The notes below the pieces were generated by a model. It was not told where the DNA came from, did not search any database, and saw nothing but the letters and a program-made list of their open reading frames with translations. DNA of 64,000 nucleotides from NCBI GenBank assembly GCA_964604165.1, contig CAZRYF010000010.1:38033-102032 (forward strand), read 5' to 3'. Within the stretch, counting starts at the first letter, position 1. Each line of letters begins with the position of its first letter. This stretch comes from JAYZDK01 sp964604165. GTDB lineage: Bacteria > Myxococcota_A > UBA796 > CAJQPC01. Positions 24,986 through 33,236 of the stretch are shown piece by piece. The translations under genes and the position numbers were made by a program.

Positions 24986-26634
24986 AAGACGTGTCGCGAT
25001 TCCTGGTTCTGTTTGCCGCCCTTTTTGTTTCACAACCGGTCTTGGCAGCCGATGCGCCCTCTTGCGCGTCGCCCCGAGAGGCGGCACTGACGCTGTTTGC
25101 CTGGCTTCAGCCGGGCACCTACGAGCCTGCCAAGGCAGCAACTTGCTTGGATGTTGCGCCTGACAAGGCAAAGGACGCGCCGCGGCTCGCGATTCAGTTG
25201 AAGTCGATTTTTGATGCCCGCGGTCTGTTCGTAAAGATGGAGTCGCTGCCCAACACGAGCGAGGTGGAAGAAGAGGACGGCGTCTTGACCCAGACGGTGT
25301 TGCTGCACCCGGATCTGCCCGAGGTCAGCCTGGAGAAGATCGGGGGAGACTGGAAGGTGGGACAGGCGGGGCTTGCGTTGGTGCCCGGGATCTACGCGGA
25401 CACGTTCTCGGCGTTCAGTGTTGGGTTTCAGGAGCGGCTTCCCACCGTGTTCATGCGTCCCTTTTCGGGGGGGGCACAGCCCTGGCAATTCTTCTACCTC
25501 TTGACCCTGCTGCTGGTGGGTGGAGGGCTGGGGGCCTTGGTGAATTGGATGCTTCGTGCTCGGGCGCACCGGTGGGTGGAGGCCCTGGGCTACAAGATGG
25601 ATTCCGAGGTCTTCAACCGCCTGCGCAGGCCTACCTCCATTCTGGGGGCGTCGCTGCTTCTTTGGGCCGGCGTGCCGGATCTGCACCTGGGGGTGCGGGG
25701 GGCCCAGGCGCTGCTGTTTCTGGCCAAGACGGTCGTGAGTTTTGAGGTGGTGGTGATCGGCATCCGGCTGGTGGATGTGCTCGGGGATGTGGCGGCCCAG
25801 AGGGCGGAGCGTACCGAAGGGCGCATGGACGACCAGTTGGTCCCCATTATCGAGCGGGCCGCCAAGCTCATCGTCGCGCTTTTGGGCATTGTCTTTGTCT
25901 TTCAGAACATGGGGGTCGACGTGGGCTCCCTGGTGGCGGGCCTGGGAATCGGTGGGCTGGCCTTCGCGCTGGCTGCGAAGGACGCGCTGGCCAATGTGTT
26001 TGGTTCTCTCACCATCTTTACGGATCGCCCTTTCCAGGTAGGGGATGCGGTGGAGATGGGCGGCGTCTCCGGGGTGGTGGAGGAGGTGGGGCTGCGCTCC
26101 ACGCGGGTGCGCACCTTCCACAACTCTTTGGTCACCATTCCAAACTCCTCTGTGGCGACCACACGCATTGACAACCTGGGCAAGCGCCCCTATCGCCGCA
26201 CCCGGGCGACCCTGGGGATTCTCTATGGCACCCCTCCGGACCTGATTCAGGCCTTCGTGGAGGGCATTCGGGCGATCCTGGCGGCCAATCCGGCGACGGT
26301 GAAGGACAGCTACGAGGTCAACTTCATGGAGTTTGGCCCCTCCTCCCTGGACATTCTGATGAACTTCCACCTGGAGGTCGACGGCTGGCACGGGGAGATG
26401 ACCGAGCGGGCGCGGATCTACATGGAGATCCTGCGCCTTGCGGAGGAGCTGGGGGTGGGTTTTGCCTATCCGAGCCAGTCCCTCTACCTGGAGGCCACCC
26501 CGGACCGGCCCGTGTCGGCAATCCCGGCCGCCGACGCCCAGAGCCTGCGGGCCACCGTCGAGTCCTTTGGGCCTGGGGGAAGTCGAGCGCGTCCCGGGGG
26601 CGCGACAATCTCGGACGGGTTTGAGGCTGGGTGA
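24982..26634 (+). CDS. MscS-family mechanosensitive channel with periplasmic N-terminal domain
   Basis: A 550-residue protein with a signal peptide (ALFVSQPVLA), about 140 periplasmic residues, then several helices and the MscS core: the pore helix GLGIGGLAFALAAKDALANV, followed by FTDRPFQVGDAV and VTIPNSSVATTRIDN. It would open under membrane tension to release small solutes. The C-terminal tail is Ala/Pro/Gly-rich. GTG 24982 overlaps the DUF1015 stop. Longer than E. coli MscS because of the periplasmic domain. Confidence 0.92.
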   Translation: MKDVSRFLVLFAALFVSQPVLAADAPSCASPREAALTLFAWLQPGTYEPAKAATCLDVAPDKAKDAPRLAIQLKSIFDARGLFVKMESLPNTSEVEEEDGVLTQTVLLHPDLPEVSLEKIGGDWKVGQAGLALVPGIYADTFSAFSVGFQERLPTVFMRPFSGGAQPWQFFYLLTLLLVGGGLGALVNWMLRARAHRWVEALGYKMDSEVFNRLRRPTSILGASLLLWAGVPDLHLGVRGAQALLFLAKTVVSFEVVVIGIRLVDVLGDVAAQRAERTEGRMDDQLVPIIERAAKLIVALLGIVFVFQNMGVDVGSLVAGLGIGGLAFALAAKDALANVFGSLTIFTDRPFQVGDAVEMGGVSGVVEEVGLRSTRVRTFHNSLVTIPNSSVATTRIDNLGKRPYRRTRATLGILYGTPPDLIQAFVEGIRAILAANPATVKDSYEVNFMEFGPSSLDILMNFHLEVDGWHGEMTERARIYMEILRLAEELGVGFAYPSQSLYLEATPDRPVSAIPAADAQSLRATVESFGPGGSRARPGGATISDGFEAG

Positions 26635-26780
26635 TTGGGCTCGCCGGTTCTCATTGCTGCGTTGGCCACGCTGGCCGGCCCAGCCTGGAGTGCTTTGGCC
26701 CCAAGCGGTCCCAACATCCCGGAGGGATGCAGTATCCCCCCGCCCAGTCAGGACCATTCGGAGAGCTGCGACCCAGCGTC

Positions 26781-27857
26781 CTACCCCCGCGTGCGCTCAA
26801 ACTCCGCCAAGAACCCCACCAGTGCATCCACGCTCGCCTCGGGACAGGCGTTGTAGATGCTCGCCCGCAGACCCCCCACGGACCGGTGGCCCTTGATGCC
26901 TGAGAATCCCGCCTGGGCGGCCTCCGCCACCAGGGTCTTCTCCAGGGTCTCGTCCCCCAGGCGCCAGGTGATGTTCATGCGGGAACGGCAGCTTGGGTCC
27001 GCGTGGGGTTTCCAGAAGTCCGAGCTGTCCAGCAGGCTGTAGATCTTCTGGGCTTTGCGTTCGTTTGTGGTCACCAACGCGTCCAGTCCCTGCTCCTCCA
27101 CCCACGTCAGCACCCGGTCCAGCACCCAGATGCCCAGGGTGTTGGGGGTGTTGAACATGCTGCCCTTCTCCACGTGGAGCCGGTAGCGCATCATGCTGGG
27201 CAGGTCGGGATCCGAGCGCTCCAGGGCCCATGGCGAGAGGGTCACCACGGTGACGCCGGAAGGTCCCAGGTTCTTCTGGGCCCCCGCATAGATGATGTCG
27301 TAAGCGCCGCCCTCCACGTGCCGGGAGGCGATGTCCGAGCTCATGTCGCAGACCAGGTGGTTCCCCTGGGGCCGGGACTGGAACTGGGTGCCGGAGATGG
27401 TGTTGTTGGACGTGAAGTGGGTGTAGACCGCGTCTGGCGAAGGAGTCCAGTCTTCGTCGCCCGGCACACGGTGGTAGGCGGTGTCCGCTCCGGAGAATGC
27501 CACGCGTGCGGTCCCGAAGTGACGCGCCTCTACCACCGCCTTCTTGGCCCAGGTGCCGGTGTCCAGGTAGTCCGCCACCCCGCCTCTCAACAGGTTCTGG
27601 GCGACCATCAGGAACTGGGTCGACGCCCCCCCCTGTAGCAACAGCACGTGGTGGTCGTCGGGAAGCGCGAGCACTCTGCGAACGCGGGCTGTTGCGGAGT
27701 CGACCACGTCGCCAAAAGCCGCCGAGCGGTGGGAGGTCTCCATGAGGCCAAGCCCCGTGTCCGCGAAATTTGGAAGCTGCGAGGCCAGGTCCTCGACCAC
27801 CACCTCTGGGAGGACCGCCGGTCCAGCGGAAAAGTTGTGGATGCGTCCGTGGCTCAT
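26781..27857 (-). CDS. serC: Phosphoserine aminotransferase SerC
   Basis: A 358-residue PLP enzyme that converts 3-phosphohydroxypyruvate to phosphoserine. It begins INFSAGPAVLPE, contains LLLQGGASTQF and the Schiff-base segment YAGAQKNLGPSG, and ends with GGLRASIYNACP, the family signatures. ATG 27857 overlaps the serA stop by 4 nt, so the two enzymes are translated together. Confidence 0.96.
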   Translation of the reverse strand: MSHGRIHNFSAGPAVLPEVVVEDLASQLPNFADTGLGLMETSHRSAAFGDVVDSATARVRRVLALPDDHHVLLLQGGASTQFLMVAQNLLRGGVADYLDTGTWAKKAVVEARHFGTARVAFSGADTAYHRVPGDEDWTPSPDAVYTHFTSNNTISGTQFQSRPQGNHLVCDMSSDIASRHVEGGAYDIIYAGAQKNLGPSGVTVVTLSPWALERSDPDLPSMMRYRLHVEKGSMFNTPNTLGIWVLDRVLTWVEEQGLDALVTTNERKAQKIYSLLDSSDFWKPHADPSCRSRMNITWRLGDETLEKTLVAEAAQAGFSGIKGHRSVGGLRASIYNACPEASVDALVGFLAEFERTRG

Positions 27858-28834
27858 GTGCGGTTCTCCAGGAAATCAGGGTTGACGCAGTTCACCACCT
27901 CCCCGGTGGTGTCGTAGATCTGCAGAATGCGGCAGGCTTCTTGGGCCACGGCCTCTTGGGCCTGGTTCGTGGACGCGCCGATGTGGTGGGTGCCGTAGAC
28001 CCCCTCCATGCCCGAGAGCTCGGTGCTCCACTCCCCGTCAGCGCCGGGCTCTTCACAAAAGACGTCCAGCCCCGCCCGGATGTCCTTGTCACGAATGGCG
28101 TCGCGAAGGGCAGCCTCATCCACCACCTCTCCCCGGGAGGTGTTGACGAAGATCGCTCCGTCGGGGAGTTCCTCAAATACCGCCGCGTTCACCATGCCGC
28201 GCGTGTCGTCGGTCAGGGCCAGATGCACTGTGAGGACATTTGATTGGCGGGCAAGATCGACCAGGTCGGTTGCCTGCCGAATTCCGAGCGCCTCGGCGGC
28301 CTCCGGGCTGAGCCAGGGGTCGAATCCCACGATCTGCATGCCGAACGCCTTGCCCCGAGCGATGACCTCCCGCCCAATGCTTCCACACCCAAGCACGCCG
28401 AGGGTGCGGCCATAGAGTCCGTCGGCCTTGGCGTAGTGTTTCTTGCGCCATTGACCCTTCCGCAAGTCCGCGACCCCGTCGGCAATGCGCCGGTCCGCGT
28501 TCAAGATGTGCCCCCAGGCAAGCTCCGCCACCGCCGTGGCGTTCTTCCCCGGGCAGTTCGCCACGGCGACCCCTCTATCGGCGGCGCATCCTGTGTCGAT
28601 TGTGTTGAAACCTGCGCCCGCGCGCACAACCAGCCCCAAGCGCCCCGCGGCTTCCATGTGTTCCTTTTCCACGCGGGTCGAACGAACCACCAGCGCCTGG
28701 GGATCGAATTCAGCCAGCGCCCGGGCCAGCGCCTCCCCGGCCAGGGATGGATCCATTTGGATCTCACACCCGCTGGATCGCAGCGTCGAGAGGGGGCTTT
28801 CCGGAAGCTTGTCCGCAAGCAAGATGCGCAACAT
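27854..28834 (-). CDS. serA: D-3-phosphoglycerate dehydrogenase SerA (short form)
   Basis: A 326-residue NAD-dependent 2-hydroxyacid dehydrogenase that starts serine synthesis. The Rossmann motif is VLGCGSIG, substrate/catalytic regions include RAGAGFNTID, NTSRGEVVDE with GLDVF, and the catalytic His in THHIGAST. It lacks the C-terminal ACT or ASB domains of longer SerA, so serine feedback of that type is not expected. It is upstream of and overlaps serC. Confidence 0.92.
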   Translation of the reverse strand: MLRILLADKLPESPLSTLRSSGCEIQMDPSLAGEALARALAEFDPQALVVRSTRVEKEHMEAAGRLGLVVRAGAGFNTIDTGCAADRGVAVANCPGKNATAVAELAWGHILNADRRIADGVADLRKGQWRKKHYAKADGLYGRTLGVLGCGSIGREVIARGKAFGMQIVGFDPWLSPEAAEALGIRQATDLVDLARQSNVLTVHLALTDDTRGMVNAAVFEELPDGAIFVNTSRGEVVDEAALRDAIRDKDIRAGLDVFCEEPGADGEWSTELSGMEGVYGTHHIGASTNQAQEAVAQEACRILQIYDTTGEVVNCVNPDFLENRT

Positions 28835-28995
28835 GAGGCCACTCCAAGCACGAGACAGGGGCTCTGCTAACCCGGCCCGGGGGGAGACGTTTGAAGGTCA
28901 TTGGGCCAACGGGTGCCTTGCGCCCAGGGCGGGTTTCGATCCGCTCCGGTTGAAACGGTCGTATACTTTGTGGCGGATCCCCCCCCGGAGCATCC

Positions 28996-30138
28996 ATGGC
29001 ACATATCCTCGTGGTCGATGATGAGTCTTTGATTCGTCGGGCCATTACACGCATCCTCACGACAGAAGGCCACCAGGTGGTCACCGCGGGCGATGGCACG
29101 GAGGGGCTCCGATACGCCGGGGACACGGCCTTTGATCTCGCCCTGGTGGACTACGACATGCCGGGACGGGATGGCCTGTGGACACTCTCGAGCCTTCGGG
29201 AGATCCAGCCGGGCTGCATTCGGGTGTTGATCACCGGTCGCACGGACTTTCCCATCGTGGTGGAGGCCATCAACCGGGGAGAGGTGCTCCGGGTGCTCCA
29301 GAAGCCGTTCGAGCCCAACCGCCTGCGGGAGGTGGTGCGCGAGGCCTTTGGGGCGGTCAAGCGAATGGAGGCCATTCGGGAGGCCCAGCAGAGGGCGGTC
29401 GAAGAGTCCGAGCGGGCGGTCCTGGACGAGTGCTTGCGCTCGGATCATTTTCAGCTGGCCTTGCAGCCGATTGTGCATGCCCAGGGCGGCGGTGTCTTCG
29501 GGTACGAGTGTCTTCTTCGGTCCACCCATCCGGTGCTGGACGGGCCGGTGGCCATCCTGCGCATGGCCGAGCGCTCCTCCATGTTGACCGAGTTGGGGGG
29601 GTTGGTGGCCCGCCGCGCGGCGGATCACTTCACCAACATTCGCCAGGACGCGGTGCTGTTTGTGAATCTCCATCCAGACCAACTGGCAGATCCCGACGCC
29701 TTGATCGAGAGCCTTCTGCCGCTGGTGCCCCACGCGGAGCGGTGCGCCCTGGAGATCACCGAGCGCAGTCGCCTGCGTGGCATCGACGAGTGGGAGCGGG
29801 CCGTCGACAAGCTCCAGTCGGCTGGGTTCTCCATCGCGGTGGACGACCTGGGGGCCGGGTACAACGCCCTCTCCATGCTGGCGGATCTGCAGCCGAGCTA
29901 CATCAAGATCGACATGTCCATCGTGCGGGGGGTCGACACGGAGCCCAGAAAGCAGCGCCTGGTGGACCTCTTGGCCAAGTTCTCGGATGCCACCGGGGCC
30001 GCCATGGTGGCGGAAGGGGTGGAGACCGAGCCCGAAGCCGTGGTGCTCCGCCGGTGTGGTGCCCACCTGCTTCAGGGCTATCTCTTCGGCCGGCCTTCCC
30101 TGGGTCTCCCGGGGGACCTTGGAATTGTCGCGGGTTGA
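28996..30138 (+). CDS. REC-EAL response regulator (c-di-GMP phosphodiesterase)
   Basis: A 380-residue two-domain protein. REC domain residues 1-122 with acidic pocket VDDE, phosphoacceptor Asp52 (LVDYDMPG) and Lys in LQKPFEP. The EAL domain (~140-375) has YECLLR in place of the canonical EALLR, VNLHPDQL, EITERS, DDLGAGYNAL, YIKIDM, AEGVE and LQGYLFGRP, so metal and catalytic residues look intact and phosphodiesterase activity is likely. No sensor kinase is adjacent. It is divergent from serA. Confidence 0.93.
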   Translation: MAHILVVDDESLIRRAITRILTTEGHQVVTAGDGTEGLRYAGDTAFDLALVDYDMPGRDGLWTLSSLREIQPGCIRVLITGRTDFPIVVEAINRGEVLRVLQKPFEPNRLREVVREAFGAVKRMEAIREAQQRAVEESERAVLDECLRSDHFQLALQPIVHAQGGGVFGYECLLRSTHPVLDGPVAILRMAERSSMLTELGGLVARRAADHFTNIRQDAVLFVNLHPDQLADPDALIESLLPLVPHAERCALEITERSRLRGIDEWERAVDKLQSAGFSIAVDDLGAGYNALSMLADLQPSYIKIDMSIVRGVDTEPRKQRLVDLLAKFSDATGAAMVAEGVETEPEAVVLRRCGAHLLQGYLFGRPSLGLPGDLGIVAG

Positions 30139-30156
30139 TCGGGTTAGCTGGAGGCC

Positions 30157-31074
30157 ATGAGCCCCACACTGTACCGAGGGTCAGAGTCTTACGACGGACC
30201 AAGGCCCGTGCTTACCATCGGGAACTTTGACGGGGTTCACCTGGGGCACCAGGTCTTGTTGTCCCGCACCGTGGAGCTGGCGCAGGAGCTGGGTGCGCCT
30301 CCAGCGGCCTTTACCTTCGAGCCCCATCCCAGGGTGGTCCTGCAGCCGGATCGGCACCCGCCACGGATACTGCATTTTGAGGATCGGATTCGGCTCCTGG
30401 GAGAGTCGGGTATCGAGACGGTGGTGGTGGAGGCGTTCAGCCCGGCCTTTTCTCAGCACCCCGCCACCTGGTTTGTGGAGGAGGTTCTGGGGAACCGCCT
30501 GGCGCCTCGCGCTCTGGTGGTGGGCCATGACTTTCGGTTTGGGCGGGGACGGGAAGGAACCCGGGATCGAGTGGAACAGGGCCTTCCCGACCTCCCCATG
30601 GACTGCTTGGATGCCCTGGAAGCGGATGGGGTTGTGGTTTCTTCTTCCCGGGTGCGGGAGCGAGTCGCTTCTGGGAATGTAGAAGGGGCCGCCACGCTCC
30701 TGGGGCGGCCCTATTTTGTGCGGGGAACCGTTGTGTCAGGGGACGGTCGCGGGAGGACCCTTGGTTTTCCGACGGCGAACCTGGACCTGTCCTCCGAGCT
30801 GACGCCGGGTCGCGGTATCTATGCGGTCAAGGTGGAGCGAGATGGGCAGATGCTCGCCGGTGTCGCCAACCTGGGACTGCGCCCCACCTTCGGGGGCAGG
30901 CGGTTTACTGTGGAGATCCACCTGCTGGACTTTGCTGCAGATCTGTATGGGGAGGCGTTGGTTGTGCACTTTGTAGGGCGGGTGCGGGATGAACAGCGCT
31001 TTGATTCGGTGGAGGCGCTCAAAGAACGGATTGAAGAGGACGTTGTTGAAACCAGGGAGATCCTGGGGCAGTGA
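30157..31074 (+). CDS. ribF: Bifunctional riboflavin kinase/FAD synthetase RibF
   Basis: A 305-residue enzyme that makes FMN and FAD. N-terminal adenylyltransferase half has LTIGNFDGVHLGHQ, VVGHDFRFG and SSSRVRE. The C-terminal flavokinase half has GRGRTLGFPTANL and GVANLGLRPTFGG. GGAGG lies just before ATG 30157. It overlaps aroE by 4 nt. Confidence 0.96.
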   Translation: MSPTLYRGSESYDGPRPVLTIGNFDGVHLGHQVLLSRTVELAQELGAPPAAFTFEPHPRVVLQPDRHPPRILHFEDRIRLLGESGIETVVVEAFSPAFSQHPATWFVEEVLGNRLAPRALVVGHDFRFGRGREGTRDRVEQGLPDLPMDCLDALEADGVVVSSSRVRERVASGNVEGAATLLGRPYFVRGTVVSGDGRGRTLGFPTANLDLSSELTPGRGIYAVKVERDGQMLAGVANLGLRPTFGGRRFTVEIHLLDFAADLYGEALVVHFVGRVRDEQRFDSVEALKERIEEDVVETREILGQ

Positions 31075-31940
31075 AGGACCCGCCCGCTCGCGTGCTGGGA
31101 CTGGTCGGGCACCGCGCTCGGTACAGCCTCTCCCCCAAGATGCACAACGCCATGTTGCGGGCCAGGGAGATTAACGCGGTCTATGTTCTCTTCGATTCGC
31201 ATCCGGACACGGCGGGGGCGGTGGCCCAGTCCCTGCGAACCCTTGACATCGCAGGGGTGAACCTGACGGTGCCGTTCAAAGAGAGGATTGTCCCCTTCCT
31301 CGATGAAATGACCCCGGCCGCGAGAGAGGCCGGCGCGGTCAACCTGGTGATCCAGGTGGAGGGGGAGCTCACCGGCTTCAACACAGATGGGGCGGGACTG
31401 ATGGCTGCCTTGGAGGAGGAACATGGCTGGCATTCAGAGGGCCGCAGCGCCGTGGTGATGGGAGCCGGAGGGGCTGCCCGGGCTGTGGCTGCATCCTTGG
31501 CGGCGGCGGGGGCGAGTCGGGTCACCTTTCTGAACCGCGGGTTGGCACGCGGGGAGCGGGCCTGTGAACAGCTGCATGAGGTACACCCGAAGACCGAATT
31601 TGGTGTTTTGCCCCTGGAGGGGGAGAGCATGAAGCAGGCAGCGCCCGGCGCGGACCTGGTGGTGAATTGCCTCGCCTCGGGAGGCGAGGAGGTGGTCCGC
31701 CGATTCGATGTGTCCGGTCTCCCACCTCATGTGATCTGGGCCGACATCAACTACTGGATGGCCGAGCCTCCTCAACTCGCGGTCTGTCGCGCACAGGGTC
31801 TTCGTGTGAGCGACGGTCTCGGAATGTTGGTTCACCAAGGGGCGATCTCCTTTGAGTTGTTCACTGGAGAGCCAGTGACGGCAGCGGAAATGCGCCAGGC
31901 CTTGGAAGCAACGGGTTGCGTCCCGGAAACCGCGAGGTAG
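31071..31940 (+). CDS. aroE: Shikimate dehydrogenase AroE
   Basis: A 289-residue NADP-dependent enzyme of the shikimate pathway. SLSPKMHNAML binds substrate, NLTVPFKE holds the catalytic Lys, GFNTDGAG and MGAGGAARAVA form the substrate and dinucleotide sites, and the end has GLGMLVHQGAISFELFTG. It starts at GTG 31071 within the ribF stop. Confidence 0.96.
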   Translation: MKDPPARVLGLVGHRARYSLSPKMHNAMLRAREINAVYVLFDSHPDTAGAVAQSLRTLDIAGVNLTVPFKERIVPFLDEMTPAAREAGAVNLVIQVEGELTGFNTDGAGLMAALEEEHGWHSEGRSAVVMGAGGAARAVAASLAAAGASRVTFLNRGLARGERACEQLHEVHPKTEFGVLPLEGESMKQAAPGADLVVNCLASGGEEVVRRFDVSGLPPHVIWADINYWMAEPPQLAVCRAQGLRVSDGLGMLVHQGAISFELFTGEPVTAAEMRQALEATGCVPETAR

Positions 31941-31950
31941 GATCTGCCCC

Positions 31951-32868
31951 ATGCCAGTCCCTCTTCCCAGTCTCTTCGCCATGCTTGTGTCTGGGTTGGC
32001 GATCTTCTACCTGGCGGTTGCGTTGTGGCCTTCCGGCGAAGAGCAAGAAGCCCAGGCTCGCCTGGGGCTGAAGGGTGTCGAGGCAGAAGAGATGTCGCCC
32101 ATTGTGGCTGTCATGATGCCTCTCTACACGCTGCTGATTCCAAGCGTGGCTTGGATCAAGGCTCCCAAGTACCGCGCAAACCTGGATCGGAAGTTCATCA
32201 CGGCTGGCATGACGGGCATGATGAGCTCCACGGAGTTTCTTGCGTACAAGCTGCTCATGGGCATCCTGTTCGGGTTGCTCTTCCTGGCCGTTCTTTTCCG
32301 GGGTTTGATCGGCTGGCAAGAGCCGATCTGGATGAGTGGTTTGGTTTTGCTCTTGGGTCTCTACTTTCCGGACCTCTGGCTCAACGGAGAGGTCAAGCGG
32401 CGCCAGGGTCTGATCCGACGGGCGCTTCCCTACGTGATGGACCTGCTTACTCTGTCTGTGGAGGCAGGGCTTGACTTTGTGCAGGGGGTGGGAAAGGTCT
32501 GTGAAAAGGCACGGCGCAGCCCTCTGATTGAGGAGTTGTCCTTTTTTCTCGGCGAGATTCAGCTGGGTTCTTCTCGGCAGCAGTCCCTGCGAAACCTCTC
32601 CTGGCGGGCGGACATGCAGGAGATCAGGAGCTTCTCGGCGCTTCTGATTCAAGCGGACATACTCGGGGCGTCCGTCGGGCCGGTGCTCAGGGCCCAGTCC
32701 GACTTGATTCGGACCCGGCGCTTTCAGGCTGCGGAGCAGGAGGGCGCGTACGCAGCCCAGAAGATCCTGTTTCCCTTGATCATCTGCATCATGCCGGCGG
32801 TCTTTGTGGTGATCTTTGGACCCATCATTCTGAATTTCATCTACGGGAACGCGGTCATCGGTCTCTGA
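31951..32868 (+). CDS. TadC-like type II/IV secretion membrane protein
   Basis: A 305-residue membrane protein of the GspF/TadC family. There is one N-terminal helix, then two helices around 95-140, a cytoplasmic domain with RRALPYVMDLLTLSVEAGLDF and ISS-type RNLSWRADMQEI, and C-terminal helices with QKILFPLIICIMPAVFVVIFGP. TadC is a platform protein of Flp/Tad pili. No TadA, TadB or pilin gene adjoins it here; the downstream genes are DUF192 and FHA proteins. It starts 10 bp after aroE. Confidence 0.85.
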   Translation: MPVPLPSLFAMLVSGLAIFYLAVALWPSGEEQEAQARLGLKGVEAEEMSPIVAVMMPLYTLLIPSVAWIKAPKYRANLDRKFITAGMTGMMSSTEFLAYKLLMGILFGLLFLAVLFRGLIGWQEPIWMSGLVLLLGLYFPDLWLNGEVKRRQGLIRRALPYVMDLLTLSVEAGLDFVQGVGKVCEKARRSPLIEELSFFLGEIQLGSSRQQSLRNLSWRADMQEIRSFSALLIQADILGASVGPVLRAQSDLIRTRRFQAAEQEGAYAAQKILFPLIICIMPAVFVVIFGPIILNFIYGNAVIGL

Positions 32869-32870
32869 GC

Positions 32871-33236
32871 ATGGACAGGATTCGGGTGTACAACCGCACG
32901 CGGGATGTGGTGATCGCAGAGGATGCAAAGCATGCCCGGGGGCTGAAGGACCGCATGGTGGGCCTCCTGGGAAGCGAGGAGTGGAGCGACAGCGATGGGC
33001 TGGTGCTGGACCCGTGCAGCAGCGTCCACATGTTTGGAATGCAGTACGCAATCGATGTCCTGTTCACCGGACGGGATGGTCGGGTATTGCGTGCTGTGTG
33101 CTCTCTTGGGCCATGGCGCATGAGCCCGGTGGTCTGGGGGGCACGTCTTGCGATAGAGTTGCCTCTTGGCAGGGTCGCTTCCACGGGCACCTGCGTCGGG
33201 GATGAGGTGATGTTGGAACCCCTGGAGAACGAATGA
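32871..33236 (+). CDS. DUF192 protein
   Basis: A 121-residue cytoplasmic-looking DUF192 protein: ARGLKDRMVGLLG, then the CSSVHMFGMQYAIDVLF core and LELP-like AIELPLG near the end. Many DUF192 proteins have a signal peptide; this one does not. Genes of this family are often found beside Tad secretion genes, as here. It starts two bases after tadC and overlaps the FHA receptor gene by 4 nt. Confidence 0.85.
   Translation: MDRIRVYNRTRDVVIAEDAKHARGLKDRMVGLLGSEEWSDSDGLVLDPCSSVHMFGMQYAIDVLFTGRDGRVLRAVCSLGPWRMSPVVWGARLAIELPLGRVASTGTCVGDEVMLEPLENE

Noticed and set aside
25030..26757. Minus-strand open frame across mscS
   Set aside because: Its composition is His/Arg/Gln-rich and it lies opposite a clear MscS core.
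26635..26856. Possible 73-aa secreted protein beginning TTG 26635 (VLIAALATLAGPAWS)
   Set aside because: It has a signal-like start, but no good Shine-Dalgarno, and it runs into the convergent serC gene. The match to a signal peptide alone is too weak.
28960..28995. TATACT as a -10 box before the REC-EAL gene
   Set aside because: No acceptable -35 hexamer lies 16-18 bp upstream, so I do not call a promoter.
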